A DNA stretch of 64,000 nt, taken from Sphingomonas sp. (GTDB lineage Bacteria > Pseudomonadota > Alphaproteobacteria > Sphingomonadales > Sphingomonadaceae). The stretch is taken from positions 248,001-312,000 of the forward strand of contig NZ_JAQZBC010000001.1 in NCBI RefSeq assembly GCF_029239295.1, read 5' to 3'. The notes below the pieces were generated by a model. It worked only from the letters and a program-made list of their open reading frames with translations, had not been told where the DNA came from and made no database searches. Shown here one piece after another: positions 17,087-28,607 of this stretch. The translations under genes and the position numbers were made by a program. Each line of letters begins with the position of its first letter. Position 1 is the first letter of the stretch.

Positions 17087-17566
17087 TCAGTCGAGGTGAG
17101 CCGAGAAGGCGGCGAGCACTTCTTCGTAGAGCGAGCGTTTGAACGGCACAATGATCGCAGGCAACTCACTCGGCACGGCCCATTTCCACGCGCGAAATTC
17201 CGGATGCTCGGTCTCGATGCGGATGTCGGCATCATTGCCGAGGAAGCGGAAAAGAAACCAACGCTGGACCTGACCGCGATATTTTCCCTTCCACACTTTT
17301 CCTACGAGCTCCGGCGGTAGATCGTAGCGGAACTCCTGCGGTGCCTCAGCGATCAGGTTGACCTGCTCAGGAGCAATTCCGGTTTCCTCCCACAGTTCGC
17401 GCACAGCGGTAGCGGCGGGTTCCTCGCCAGGATCGATCCCACCTTGCGGCATTTGCCACGCCTCCAGCGTGTTATCGAGCCGTTGGCCGACGAATACCTT
17501 GCCCTCATCGTTGAGCAGCATGATCCCGACACAGGGACGGTAAGGAAGATCGGCGAGGTCGGTCAT
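17087..17566 (-). CDS. rppH: RNA pyrophosphohydrolase (Nudix)
   Basis: Removes pyrophosphate from 5' triphosphate mRNA ends and starts 5'-dependent decay. The 159-residue length matches alphaproteobacterial RppH. The Nudix box is complete from G42 (GGIDPGEEPAATAVRELWEE, then TGI). The N-terminal YRPCVGIMLLNDEGKVFVGQR and C-terminal EHPEFRAWKWAVPSELP are diagnostic of RppH rather than other Nudix enzymes. Its start overlaps the stop of the upstream RNA methyltransferase by four bases (ATGA), placing it last in the operon that begins with chvI. Confidence 0.95.
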   Translation of the reverse strand: MTDLADLPYRPCVGIMLLNDEGKVFVGQRLDNTLEAWQMPQGGIDPGEEPAATAVRELWEETGIAPEQVNLIAEAPQEFRYDLPPELVGKVWKGKYRGQVQRWFLFRFLGNDADIRIETEHPEFRAWKWAVPSELPAIIVPFKRSLYEEVLAAFSAHLD

Positions 17567-18378
17567 GATAAGCTACTCTCCGAGCGCGCCTGAGCGAGCA
17601 CTTCATAAGCCATCACCGCAGTCGCGACAGCTGCGTTGAGGCTGTCCGCCTTGCCGAGCATGGGCATCTTTACGAGCAGGTCGCAGGCGGCTTCGATCTC
17701 CGCGGGTAGCCCTTGGGCTTCGTTGCCCGTTAGAAGAAAGGTCGGAGCTTCGTAGGACACGCTGCGATAGTGATTGTCAGTGCGTAAGCTGAGACCGACA
17801 AGCTGTCCTGGCCCAGCCCGTAGCCATGGCAAGAACTGCTCCCAAGATGCGCGTACCAGCGGCACAGTGAACAGCGCCCCCATGCTCGCACGTACCGCTT
17901 CGGTCGAAAAGGGGTCCACGCTGTCGCCGATCAGGATCAAGCCTCCGGCGCCAACCGCATCGCCCGTGCGAAGGATGGTGCCGAGATTGCCAGGATCGCG
18001 AAGTCGCTCCGCGACGAGCCAGATGGGGCTAGTAGCGCGGTCAAGATCCGTGAGCACGGCATTGAAGGCTTCAAACGCGCCGACGACAGCCTGAGGATTG
18101 TCCTTTCCCGACAGCTTCGAAAGAATCGCCTCGCTTGTCTCGATCGCCTCGCCGCCTGCGGCCTCGACAGCATCTACGAGCGCCGTCACCAACGGATGGC
18201 GCGCGCTGGCGGCCGCGAAAAACAGATATTGCGGCACGCGCCCTGTTTCGCGCGCCTCGGTCAAGATGCGCAGCCCCTCCGCGAGGAACAGGCCCTCCTC
18301 ACGACGATGGCGCTTGTCGCGCAGCGACTGGATCCGCTTGACGAGCGGGTTGGAGAAGGCGGTGATGGTACGGGGCAT
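17563..18378 (-). CDS. TrmH/SpoU family RNA 2'-O-methyltransferase
   Basis: 271-residue SPOUT methyltransferase with an N-terminal substrate-binding domain (NPLVKRIQSLRDKRHRREEG, then LFLAEGLRIL). Motif 1 is AERLRDPGNLGTILRT, motif 2 TFLLTGNEAQGLP and motif 3 SLNAAVATAVMAYE, all typical of TrmH/RlmB-like enzymes that methylate 23S rRNA or tRNA; the exact target is not evident. The start at 18378 (MPRTITAF) is 14 bases after the ptsH stop; the longer frame to 18429 would overlap ptsH. It overlaps rppH by ATGA. Both gene neighbours downstream of the PTS block act on RNA. Confidence 0.9.
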   Translation of the reverse strand: MPRTITAFSNPLVKRIQSLRDKRHRREEGLFLAEGLRILTEARETGRVPQYLFFAAASARHPLVTALVDAVEAAGGEAIETSEAILSKLSGKDNPQAVVGAFEAFNAVLTDLDRATSPIWLVAERLRDPGNLGTILRTGDAVGAGGLILIGDSVDPFSTEAVRASMGALFTVPLVRASWEQFLPWLRAGPGQLVGLSLRTDNHYRSVSYEAPTFLLTGNEAQGLPAEIEAACDLLVKMPMLGKADSLNAAVATAVMAYEVLAQARSESSLS

Positions 18379-18392
18379 TTTTGACTCGGATA

Positions 18393-18662
18393 TCAGTCTT
18401 CGCCGAACTTTGCTTCGACAAGAGCGCACATTGTCTCGACGACGTGTGCGGCCTCAGCGCCTTCCGCGCTGATCGTAATAGTGTCGCCCTTTGCTGCGCC
18501 CAGCATCATCAGCCCCATGATGGAAGTGCCGGTCACCGTCGCGCCACCTTTCGCGACATGGACGGGGATCGGCTGCTGAGTCGCCAACGTCACGAATTTG
18601 GCGCTAGCGCGCGCATGGAGGCCACGACGATTGGCGATCAGCACGGTCCGTGACACCGTCAC
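18393..18662 (-). CDS. ptsH: HPr phosphocarrier protein
   Basis: 89-residue HPr. The phosphorylated His is H16 in NRRGLHARAS, and the regulatory Ser site is S47 in TGTSIMGLMML, the target of HPr kinase. Both sites are intact, matching the presence of hprK in the same operon. The GTG start overlaps the EIIA stop (GTGA at 18659-18662), indicating coupled translation. No sugar permease lies nearby, so this is the regulatory alphaproteobacterial PTS. EI and other components are outside the window. Confidence 0.96.
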   Translation of the reverse strand: MTVSRTVLIANRRGLHARASAKFVTLATQQPIPVHVAKGGATVTGTSIMGLMMLGAAKGDTITISAEGAEAAHVVETMCALVEAKFGED

Positions 18663-19093
18663 GCGACGGTTTCTCCCAGGCCGAGGACTTCGGACGCAAC
18701 CGAGATGTACTTTCGGCCCGCTTCTCGAGCGGCGGCGACTGCAGCCGCAACATCCATCTTCCGCCGCGCCGACTCCAGACGGATCAGCATCGGCAGGTTG
18801 ATGCCGGCAATAACCTCGACCCGGCCCCGCTCCATGAGCGAGATCGCGAGGTTGGAAGGGGTGCCACCGAACAGATCAGTCAGCACGATAACGCCGCGCC
18901 CGGCGTCGACCTCGGCGATGGCTCCCCGGATATCCGCGCGGCGAGCCTCCATGTCATCGTCCGGCCCAATCGCAACAGTACGCACCTGCTCCTGTGGTCC
19001 GACCACATGTTCCATCGCTGTTACGAATTCGTCGGCCAAGCGGCCGTGCGTAACGAGCACCAGCCCGATCATTTGCGTCGTCAATCCGTTCAT
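18659..19093 (-). CDS. PTS EIIA component, mannose/fructose-family (regulatory)
   Basis: 144-residue EIIA-Man-type domain without any IIB, IIC or IID partner. The phosphoacceptor is H16 in GLVLVTHGRLADEF. VIVLTDLFGGTPSNLAISLM is the conserved second signature, with VEVIAGINLPMLIRL after it. In alphaproteobacteria such orphan EIIA proteins receive phosphate from HPr and act as regulators rather than sugar importers. The start at 19093 overlaps the rapZ stop (ATGA); an internal ATG at 19072 is possible but loses this coupling. Confidence 0.94.
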   Translation of the reverse strand: MNGLTTQMIGLVLVTHGRLADEFVTAMEHVVGPQEQVRTVAIGPDDDMEARRADIRGAIAEVDAGRGVIVLTDLFGGTPSNLAISLMERGRVEVIAGINLPMLIRLESARRKMDVAAAVAAAREAGRKYISVASEVLGLGETVA

Positions 19094-20004
19094 TGCCCGT
19101 CAGGCCGATCCTCGAAAGTATCCTGCTGCAGTGCCGCAAGATCCCGATGAACCACCGTGGGCGAAAACGACGCGCCGCGCAACCGCGCCGCCACCCGCTC
19201 CGCCACATGTACCGAGCGGTGTCTTCCGCCAGTACAACCGAAAGCAATGTTTATATAGGATTTGCCCTCCGCGCGGTAGCGGGGAAGCAGCAACAACAGC
19301 AGTTCCTCGACCCGCGAAACCGCCGGTTCATAGGCGGGGTCTTCAGCAATATAATTGGCTACCGGCGAATCGATGCCCGTCCCGGGTCGAAGCGCAGGAT
19401 CCCAATGTGGATTTCGGAGGAATCGCATGTCGAACACGAGGTCCGCATCCGTCGGCAGTCCACGTGAAAAGCCGAACGAAATCACTGTGATTGCGGGTTC
19501 CCCAAGCCCAGGATGGGCGAACCGATGCCGAATCTCCTGCGAGAGATCCGAACTGGTGTAAGTGCTCGTGTCGATCAGACCTGCTGCCCACCGCCGAAGC
19601 GGATCGACCATGGTCCGCTCGCGCTCGATCCCTTCTCGCGCCGGGCGATCCGCGGCCAGGGGATGGCGACGACGCGTCTCGTCATAGCGCCGCGCCAATT
19701 CATCGGCGCCGCAGTCTAGGAACAACACGCTGATGCCATGCCGCCCAGCCGAGCGGAGCCGGTCGACCTGCTGAACGATTGCTTCCGCATCGAACTCGCG
19801 CGTCATGGCGCCAATTCCGATTGCTAAGGGTCGTGACATTTCGCCTAGTCCGGGGGCGGCATCAGCGCCGAGCAGCCGGTCGAGCAAAAATAGCGGGAGA
19901 TTATCGACGGTCTCCCATCCCAAATCCTCCAGCGTCTTCAGTGCGGTCGATTTCCCCGCTCCGGACATGCCGGTGACAAGCAGGATTTGCGAAGGAGGCA
20001 TCAT
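19090..20004 (-). CDS. rapZ: RapZ-family nucleotide-binding protein
   Basis: 304-residue P-loop protein (formerly YvcJ/YhbJ). Walker A is GMSGAGKS at 12-19. The RapZ-specific stretches DMRFLRNPHWDPALRPGTG and FGCTGGRHRSVHVAERVA (C-terminal domain) are both present. In E. coli RapZ senses GlcN6P and presents the sRNA GlmZ to RNase E; in alphaproteobacteria the target is not established. Located between hprK and EIIA with four-base overlaps on both sides, the common alphaproteobacterial order. Confidence 0.95.
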   Translation of the reverse strand: MMPPSQILLVTGMSGAGKSTALKTLEDLGWETVDNLPLFLLDRLLGADAAPGLGEMSRPLAIGIGAMTREFDAEAIVQQVDRLRSAGRHGISVLFLDCGADELARRYDETRRRHPLAADRPAREGIERERTMVDPLRRWAAGLIDTSTYTSSDLSQEIRHRFAHPGLGEPAITVISFGFSRGLPTDADLVFDMRFLRNPHWDPALRPGTGIDSPVANYIAEDPAYEPAVSRVEELLLLLLPRYRAEGKSYINIAFGCTGGRHRSVHVAERVAARLRGASFSPTVVHRDLAALQQDTFEDRPDGQ

Positions 20005-20432
20005 GGCAGATTGTGTCTCAAGGCCTGTTCAATGAGGATGGGGGCGGAGGCTGGGCGGGGATCAAGGTTCAGCAGCCGTATCGCGATCCCCGCGAATGTC
20101 TCGAATGATCGTTCCGGCATTCGATCCGGGGCAGGCATATCATCGTGGCGGAGCCGCACCGCCAAGGCAACCGGCACGTCATCAATGTGCGGAGTTGGAA
20201 CGATGCCAAGCCCCCGAATTTCCAACCGACCGCCGATCGTGGTCGGTGCGCTGGCGAGGAGTGCCGAAGGCGTGGGTATTAATCGGGTGTAATCGTCCGA
20301 GACGAGCAATGCTCCTCGGTCAATGAGCCGCAACGCGAGGTCCGACTTTCCGGCGCCCGACGGACCAAGCAGCATGACCGCTCTCCCCCCGATGGAAACG
20401 GTGGACGCATGGATCGTCTCAACGGGAGGCAT
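20001..20432 (-). CDS. hprK: HPr kinase/phosphorylase, short C-terminal form
   Basis: 143-residue protein equal to the catalytic domain of HprK only; the N-terminal regulatory domain of the Gram-positive enzyme is absent, as usual in alphaproteobacteria. The P-loop GPSGAGKS spans residues 23-30, followed by ALRLIDRGALLVSDD, the capping region, and RGLGIVPTP (HPr/Mg-binding signature). It phosphorylates the Ser of HPr. It starts 4 bases after the chvG stop and overlaps rapZ by ATGA. Confidence 0.94.
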   Translation of the reverse strand: MPPVETIHASTVSIGGRAVMLLGPSGAGKSDLALRLIDRGALLVSDDYTRLIPTPSALLASAPTTIGGRLEIRGLGIVPTPHIDDVPVALAVRLRHDDMPAPDRMPERSFETFAGIAIRLLNLDPRPASAPILIEQALRHNLP

Positions 20433-20436
20433 CTCA

Positions 20437-22002
20437 TTAATCGCCTGAGAGAGGAAGTCGGATCACAAAGCGGGCACCACTCAATCGATCCTCTCGCGAT
20501 TCAACATGTATCGTTCCGCTGTGCGCTTCAACGATCGTACGTGCTATTGCCAGCCCAAGCCCTGAATGGCGGCCAAAATCCTCGTCCGCGGGCCGGATGG
20601 ATTGGAAGCGACGGAAAATGGCTTCCCGTGCATCTTCGGAAACGCCGGGCCCTTCGTCCTCAAAGCGAAGCTCCAGCTTGCCGGGCGTAAGCGTCGGGGC
20701 AATCGAGACGACTCCGCCGGGCGGCGAGAATGACACAGCGTTGTCGATCAGGTTCTCGAACACGCGTTCCAGCCTCGCTCCCTCACCTAGGACGATCAGC
20801 GGCAAGTCGTTCGCCTCATCAAACCGAAGACGTACATCTCGTCCAATGCCGCGCTGCTGATGGTGAGCTATGATGGACTTGAGCATTGCCCCCACATCGA
20901 CAGGCTCGAACTTGGCCCGGCTGAGCTGCGCATCAAGCCTCGAGGCTTCCGAGATGTCGGTGATCAAACGATCCAGCCGGTGGACGTCATCGCGAACGAT
21001 CGCCAGCAAACGTGCTTGAAGCTCCGGGTCTTTGACGCTGGCGAGACCATCCACCGCTGATCGTAATGAGGCGAGAGGGTTCTTTAATTCGTGCGTGACG
21101 TCCGCGGCAAAAGCCTCGGTCGCGTCAATGCGGGCGCGTAGCGCAAGGCTCATGTCGGAGAGTGCCCGTGCGAGCATGCCGATTTCGTCGCGTCTATCCG
21201 GCAGACGGGGAACTACTACTTCGCGTGCCCGCCCCAGCCGGACCCGCACTGCCGCGCGGGCGAGTCGACGAAGCGGTCGTACGATGGTGCGCGCGAGAAA
21301 CAACGACAGGAAAATCGAGACGAGCGTTACGACCAGCAGCACGACGCTAAGCCGAAAGCGCTCAACCCGCACGGTCTGAGTGATATCGCGAGCATTGATC
21401 GTGGTCATGACGACGGCATTCCCGCGTGGAAGGCGGGCCGCAGCAGTGATAACCGGCGTGCGATCTGGTGCGCGCCAGACCGTACCGGAGGGATAACCGT
21501 TGAGCGCGATCTTCACGTCCGTCCAGGCGAGACCATCGTCCCGCTCACGGTATAGCGGCGGACGCTTTGCCCCCACGACGGTATCGATCCCCGCGTCAAG
21601 ATATCGAGCGATCTGCTGACCCAGCCCGTCCTTGTCTGGATCGCGCAGGATGAAGTTGCGTTCGCCCAGTTCGCGGCTGTCGGTAAGAAGATTGCCCCTG
21701 GCGCCGAAAAGACGGATCCGGGTGCCGGTGTCCCGCGCAAATAGCCGGACAAGTGGAGCCCGCGACGCCTCCGGCGCAACCGCGAGCGCCTCCGCCATCA
21801 GGCGCGCCTCGCGGATCGCTTGTTCAGTTCGGCTGTCGAGGATCCGGCTGCGATAGGAATCGAGATAGAAGAACCCGCCGGCCAGCAGCAAAAGGGCGAA
21901 TACGTTGACCGCCAGAATTCGCCGCGTCAGCGAGACCCGACCCGACCAGCGAAGGGTCAGATCGCTGGGATCATTCCTCTGAGAAGCGGTATCCGGCGCC
22001 AT
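20437..22002 (-). CDS. chvG: Sensor histidine kinase ChvG
   Basis: 521-residue inner-membrane kinase of the ChvG/ExoS/BatS class. A cytoplasmic N-terminus is followed by TM1 ([19 protein letters not shown]), a periplasmic stimulus-sensing domain of about 200 residues, TM2 ([20 protein letters not shown]), HAMP, the H-box [17 protein letters not shown]-box [12 protein letters not shown] and G-boxes EDEGPGV and HSGLGLAIA. It senses envelope or acid stress and phosphorylates ChvI. The ATG at 22002 lies 32 bases inside chvI; the frame is open further upstream, but that would bury the start deeply in chvI. Confidence 0.95.
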   Translation of the reverse strand: MAPDTASQRNDPSDLTLRWSGRVSLTRRILAVNVFALLLLAGGFFYLDSYRSRILDSRTEQAIREARLMAEALAVAPEASRAPLVRLFARDTGTRIRLFGARGNLLTDSRELGERNFILRDPDKDGLGQQIARYLDAGIDTVVGAKRPPLYRERDDGLAWTDVKIALNGYPSGTVWRAPDRTPVITAAARLPRGNAVVMTTINARDITQTVRVERFRLSVVLLVVTLVSIFLSLFLARTIVRPLRRLARAAVRVRLGRAREVVVPRLPDRRDEIGMLARALSDMSLALRARIDATEAFAADVTHELKNPLASLRSAVDGLASVKDPELQARLLAIVRDDVHRLDRLITDISEASRLDAQLSRAKFEPVDVGAMLKSIIAHHQQRGIGRDVRLRFDEANDLPLIVLGEGARLERVFENLIDNAVSFSPPGGVVSIAPTLTPGKLELRFEDEGPGVSEDAREAIFRRFQSIRPADEDFGRHSGLGLAIARTIVEAHSGTIHVESREDRLSGARFVIRLPLSGD

Positions 22003-22675
22003 AAAGAGTCTCGATGGCGTCAAATGCCGGATCAACCTGGCGGAACTTGCGTCGGACGCGTTTGATGTGGGAGTCGATGGTGCGATCGTCGACATAGATG
22101 TCGTCTTGGTAGGCTGCGTCCATCAACTGGTTACGGGTTTTAACGATGCCGGGGCGCTGCGCCAGCGTCTCGAGGATAAGGAACTCGGTAACTGTCAGCG
22201 TTACCGGTTCCCCCTTCCACGTCACCTTGTGACGGGCTGGGTCCATCGAAAGGTGCCCCCGTTCCAGCGGCGCGATTGCCTCTGCCTCTCCGGGTTCAGC
22301 CGCCAGCGCGAGATCGGTGCGACGTAGGATAGCACGGATGCGCGCGATCAGGAGGCGCTGGCTGAATGGCTTGGCGATATAATCGTCGGCACCCATGGCA
22401 AGGCCCAGCGCCTCGTCGAGCTCGTCATCCTTGCTGGTCAGAAAGATGACCGGCACTTGGCTGCGCTCGCGAAACCGTCGAAGTAGCTCCAGACCGTCCA
22501 TACGCGGCATCTTGATGTCGAAAATGGCGAGATCAGGAGGATTCTCGACAAGCGCCTTCAATGCGGTTTCCCCGTCCGAATAGACCCGCGTGAGAAAACC
22601 CTCAGTTTGAAGCGCGATCGATACCGAGGTGAGAATATTTCGGTCGTCGTCGACGAGCGCGATCGTTGCCGTCAT
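21971..22675 (-). CDS. chvI: Response regulator ChvI
   Basis: 234-residue OmpR-family regulator. The receiver has the acidic pocket at residues 9-11 (VDDD), phosphoacceptor D53 ([10 protein letters not shown]) and K in AKPF. The C-terminal winged helix has [16 protein letters not shown] and [16 protein letters not shown]. In alphaproteobacteria ChvI controls envelope, exopolysaccharide and acid-response genes. First gene of the long minus-strand unit that runs to rppH. Its promoter should lie in the gap before mscS, but I cannot point to convincing boxes. Confidence 0.96.
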   Translation of the reverse strand: MTATIALVDDDRNILTSVSIALQTEGFLTRVYSDGETALKALVENPPDLAIFDIKMPRMDGLELLRRFRERSQVPVIFLTSKDDELDEALGLAMGADDYIAKPFSQRLLIARIRAILRRTDLALAAEPGEAEAIAPLERGHLSMDPARHKVTWKGEPVTLTVTEFLILETLAQRPGIVKTRNQLMDAAYQDDIYVDDRTIDSHIKRVRRKFRQVDPAFDAIETLYGAGYRFSEE

Positions 22676-22756
22676 GGAACAGGGCGTTACTGCAAAGTGG
22701 CGCTCGCCTCAATGGTGCCGCGTGACCAGCACGGTGCAGTGCGGTGGAACCACGAG

Positions 22757-22777
22757 CAACAGAGCTCGCTTCTGTTG
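22757..22777 (+). promoter_or_regulatory. Hairpin abutting the mscS start codon
   Basis: Perfect 7-base inverted repeat CAACAGA (22757-22763) and TCTGTTG (22771-22777) around GCTCGCT, ending two bases before the ATG at 22780. No Shine-Dalgarno sequence is visible. In RNA the stem would cover the ribosome landing zone, so it could repress initiation; it could equally be a protein-binding operator between chvI and mscS. Confidence 0.4.
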
Positions 22778-22779
22778 GC

Positions 22780-23856
22780 ATGAGCATCGACTGGACGGGC
22801 TGGGAAATTCCCGCGCTGATCGCGAATGTCGCTATCGCGGCCGGCGCAACTCTGGTGGCGTTGGTCTTGCATGGGTTGTTCATGACGATCGGTCGGCGTC
22901 TCGCCGCGCACACCCCCGACTCGATCGATGATGCAGCGCTGCTTCTCGCCCGGCGCCCGCTGCGCTGGATTGCGGTTGCGGTCGCACTGGCGGCCAGCCG
23001 GCGGTTTCTGGAACTGCCCTCATGGGCGAACGAGCTATGGCGGTTCGCCGCCGGCTTTATCGTTCCCGGCCTGGTCGGCTGGCTGTTGATCACGATCGTG
23101 CGCGTGTACGCACGTGCCGTCGAGATACGCTACGATATAGCGGTTGAGGACAATCTACGTGCACGGCGGAGGCGTACGAGGGCGACGATCCTGAGCAGGA
23201 TCGTTGTGATCGGCATTGCGCTGATCACCGTCGCGTTGATGCTTCTTTCGATCCCCAGCATCAGAAGCATTGGGATCACGTTGATGGCGTCGGCGGGCCT
23301 TGCAGGCTTGGCGGTCGGTGCCGCGGCGCAGCCCGCACTCAAGAACCTTATTGCTGGCGTCCAGCTCGCCTTCACGGAGCCAATTCGGATCGATGACGTG
23401 CTCATTATCGAAGGGGAGTGGGGCAGGGTGGAGGAAATCCGCCTTACCTACGTCGTCGTTGCGCTGTGGGACGAGCGACGCTTGGTGGTGCCCGTCTCCC
23501 GCTTTCTCGAGATGCCGTTTCAGAATTGGACTCGCAACACGAGCCAGCTGCTAGGAAGTGCATTCTTCTGGCTCGATCCCACCGCAGACATCGCCAAACT
23601 TCGCGCTAAATATGAGCAGATCGTCCGGGCAAATCCACGGTGGGACGGGCGCGCCTTTGTTCTTCAGGTGACAGACACCAAGCCCGACGCAATCGAGGTA
23701 CGCGTCTTGGCAACCGCCAAGAATGCGGCAACCGCCTTCGATCTTCGCTGCGACTTGCGGGAGGCCATGCTCGCCTTCATCCGCGACGAAATGCCCGAGG
23801 CTCTGCCAAGGCGTCGCCTTCTTCATGTAGACGATCAGTTCGCTGCTCAGCGCTGA
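22780..23856 (+). CDS. MscS-family mechanosensitive ion channel
   Basis: 358-residue inner-membrane channel gating on membrane tension. Four to five N-terminal hydrophobic helices are followed by the pore helix and cytoplasmic vestibule: ASAGLAGLAVGAAAQPALKN (the Gly/Ala-rich TM3 equivalent) and LIAGVQLAFTEPIRIDDVLI (MscS beta domain), then VVALWDERRLVVPVSRFLE. The start at 22780 gives a short N-terminus before the first helix. It is divergent from chvI with a hairpin next to the start, and its 3' end converges on nfeD with 8 bases between. Confidence 0.93.
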   Translation: MSIDWTGWEIPALIANVAIAAGATLVALVLHGLFMTIGRRLAAHTPDSIDDAALLLARRPLRWIAVAVALAASRRFLELPSWANELWRFAAGFIVPGLVGWLLITIVRVYARAVEIRYDIAVEDNLRARRRRTRATILSRIVVIGIALITVALMLLSIPSIRSIGITLMASAGLAGLAVGAAAQPALKNLIAGVQLAFTEPIRIDDVLIIEGEWGRVEEIRLTYVVVALWDERRLVVPVSRFLEMPFQNWTRNTSQLLGSAFFWLDPTADIAKLRAKYEQIVRANPRWDGRAFVLQVTDTKPDAIEVRVLATAKNAATAFDLRCDLREAMLAFIRDEMPEALPRRRLLHVDDQFAAQR

Positions 23857-23864
23857 TCTTGGCG

Positions 23865-24310
23865 TCAGGTTCGTTCAACCACCGCCGTCACGCCATCGAA
23901 CTTGACGATGCGCACCGTGGTGCCCTCCGGAGTATCTGGCCCTGTGGCAGGCCATTCGCCATCTCCGATCCTGATCCGTCCGCGACCGGCGACAATCGGG
24001 GTTGTGACCACCACCTGCTCCCCGACCAGCCGCGCGGCTCGGTCGTTGAGCATGGGGTCGCTGGTATGCACCGGATAGTCGCGATACCAGCTCTGCCCGA
24101 TCATTACGGTCATGACGCTCCATGCTCCGAATACCGCCAGCTGGACCGCGAGCGGGAGATCCGGAAAGGCGAAGGTTACGGCGGCAAGCACCGCGGCGGC
24201 GATCGCGACAAAGATCAGAAAGACGCCAGGGATGAGTAGTTCTGCAATCCCCAGCGCAACGGCCGTTATCAGCCATGTCAGCGCCATGTTGGAGACGATG
24301 ACATCCAGCA

Positions 24311-24314
<4 letters not shown>
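23865..24314 (-). CDS. NfeD family membrane protein
   Basis: 149-residue NfeD1b-type protein. Three hydrophobic helices (LTWLITAVALGIAELLIPG, VFLIFVAIAAAVLAAVTFAF, VQLAVFGAWSVMTVMIGQSW) are followed by a C-terminal OB fold (GRIRIGDGEWPATGPD, then GTTVRIVKFDGVTAVVER). NfeD proteins act with SPFH proteins in membrane microdomains, and here the gene overlaps the SPFH gene qmcA by ATGA, the classic pairing. No protease domain is present, so this is the short form. Confidence 0.95.
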
Positions 24315-26874
<2,560 letters not shown>

Positions 26875-26880
26875 CCACTC

Positions 26881-28053
26881 GTGACCCCGGGTGCACGAAC
26901 ACAGGCGGCGATCGAGCTGCTGGATGCAATCATCGCTGCGGCGCGGGAAGGCGGCGCTGCCGCGGACACGCTGATTGCACGGTACTTCGCGACGCGCCGC
27001 TACGCCGGCTCGAAGGATCGCCGCGCCGTCCGAGAGCTGGTCTACGCGGCAATCCGGCGCTGTGGTGAGCGCCCCGCGAGCGGGCGCGCGGCAATGCATC
27101 TACTCGCAAGCGAGGATGAGCATCTTGCTGCGACCTTCGACGGTTCGCCTCATGGCCCCTCCGCGTTGTCAGCAGACGAGCCGATTGCAATCCCGGGGAC
27201 GGTACCGGCCTGGATTGGCGAAGCACTGGGCAGCGCTGGAATTACGGCCGGCGAATGGCCGTCGCTGATCGAGCGAGCGCCTCTTGATATCCGCGTGAGA
27301 GCCGATGTGGACCAGGACCTGGTGCGTCGCCAACTACCGGAAGCGCAGCCGATTGCTGGGCTTCCCGCAGGCCTGCGTTTGCCCGCCGGTACAGACGTAG
27401 CTCCGCTCGGCGGGGCGATTGAGGTGCAGGACGCCGGTAGCCAGACCGTATCCCTCGCAGCGCATGCGTCGCCCGGCATGATCGTCGTTGATCTCTGCGC
27501 CGGCGCCGGCGGCAAGACGCTGGCGCTTGGTGATGCGATGAAAGGTCAAGGGCGGATAATTGCCTGCGATGTCGACCGGTCACGTCTGTCGCGGCTAGCT
27601 CCGCGCGCTGCGCGTGCTGAACTTCCCATCGTCGAAACCCGCCTGCTCAATCCCGGGCGCGAACTGGAGGCTATCCCTGACCTGCAGCGTGCGGCCGACG
27701 TGGTCTTTGTTGACGCACCTTGTTCCGGGACGGGCACATGGCGTCGCAACCCTGAGGCGCGCTGGCGCCTGACGCCGGACCGGCTCACACGGCTGATGGA
27801 GACTCAGGCCCATGTTCTCGATCTTGCCGAAGCGCTCGTTCGGCCTGGCGGTGCCCTGGTATATGTCGTCTGCTCCCTCCTCAACGAAGAGGGTGGGGAC
27901 CAAATCGAGGGATTTCTACGGCGTCACACCGGATGGGTTGCGGCGCCGCTGGATCTTCCGTTCGGCGCACCTCACGGTCGGGGCGTTCGCCTGACCCCCT
28001 TCCGCGATGGCACGGACGGTTTTTTCGTCGCGCGCCTGATAGCGCCATGCTAA
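26881..28053 (+). CDS. RsmB/NOP family class I SAM-dependent RNA m5C methyltransferase
   Basis: 390-residue enzyme with an N-terminal NusB-like helical region (residues 1-90) and a Rossmann methyltransferase domain. The SAM-binding motif is VDLCAGAGGKTLALG. The two catalytic Cys residues are both present: motif IV DAPCSGTGTWRRNPEARW and motif VI VYVVCSLLNEEGG. Probable target is 16S rRNA C967 or another rRNA/tRNA cytosine. It starts with GTG at 26881, 6 bases after guaB. A TPR protein gene follows closely. Confidence 0.93.
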   Translation: MTPGARTQAAIELLDAIIAAAREGGAAADTLIARYFATRRYAGSKDRRAVRELVYAAIRRCGERPASGRAAMHLLASEDEHLAATFDGSPHGPSALSADEPIAIPGTVPAWIGEALGSAGITAGEWPSLIERAPLDIRVRADVDQDLVRRQLPEAQPIAGLPAGLRLPAGTDVAPLGGAIEVQDAGSQTVSLAAHASPGMIVVDLCAGAGGKTLALGDAMKGQGRIIACDVDRSRLSRLAPRAARAELPIVETRLLNPGRELEAIPDLQRAADVVFVDAPCSGTGTWRRNPEARWRLTPDRLTRLMETQAHVLDLAEALVRPGGALVYVVCSLLNEEGGDQIEGFLRRHTGWVAAPLDLPFGAPHGRGVRLTPFRDGTDGFFVARLIAPC

Positions 28054-28086
28054 CTCGTTGACGTCGTGCCGAAGCTGGAGCCCCTG

Positions 28087-28587
28087 ATGCGTTACACGTC
28101 CGTCGCCGTCGCAGCCGCTCTTGCGCTGGTTTCGATCTCGACGTCGCTGCAAGGTGCGCGCCCAGACGACCAGATCGACGCCAAGTCACTGGCGTTGCTG
28201 GAGCAGGGCAGGGCGGCGCGGGCGGCTGGCAACGTTGATGGCGCGATAGATCTGATCGAGACAGCAGTCGTCGTCGATCCGCGTAACCGCCAAGGTTTTA
28301 TCGAGCTTGCTGAACTGTCCAAAGCGCGCGGGCTGCCGGGGAAGGCGATCAGGCTATACCGCGAAGCGCTGTTGCTGGAGCCGAACGACGTGAATGCCCT
28401 GCAGGGCCAGGGTGAAGCGCTGGTTGCGAAGGGTGCAGTGGAACGCGCCAAGGCCAATCTCGCGCGTGTCCGAACGCTATGCAAAACCGCGTGCCCGCAG
28501 GCCAACGCGCTCGCCAGTGTAATTGCCAAGGGTCCCCCGGTGACGACGGCTAGCACCGTACCGGTGAAAGCCAGCACCAAGAACTGA
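28087..28587 (+). CDS. Exported tetratricopeptide-repeat protein
   Basis: 166-residue protein with a signal peptide (MRYTSVAVAAALALVSIS, cleavage near LQGA) and about two to three TPR units (LALLEQGRAARAAGNVDGAI; GFIELAELSKARGLPGKAI; DVNALQGQGEALVAKGAVER). It ends with a Thr/Ser/Lys-rich tail. Probably periplasmic and a protein-interaction scaffold; no specific partner is evident. ATG at 28087 is preferred over the in-frame GTG at 28066 because the signal peptide then begins at residue 1. Converges on rsmA. Confidence 0.82.
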   Translation: MRYTSVAVAAALALVSISTSLQGARPDDQIDAKSLALLEQGRAARAAGNVDGAIDLIETAVVVDPRNRQGFIELAELSKARGLPGKAIRLYREALLLEPNDVNALQGQGEALVAKGAVERAKANLARVRTLCKTACPQANALASVIAKGPPVTTASTVPVKASTKN

Positions 28588-28607
28588 GCGGCTGCGCTCA
28601 GCGGGGG

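Noticed and set aside
16397..17320. 307-codon plus-strand frame opposite the DUF481 and rppH genes
   Set aside because: Crosses two minus-strand genes with strong family identity; no own motif.
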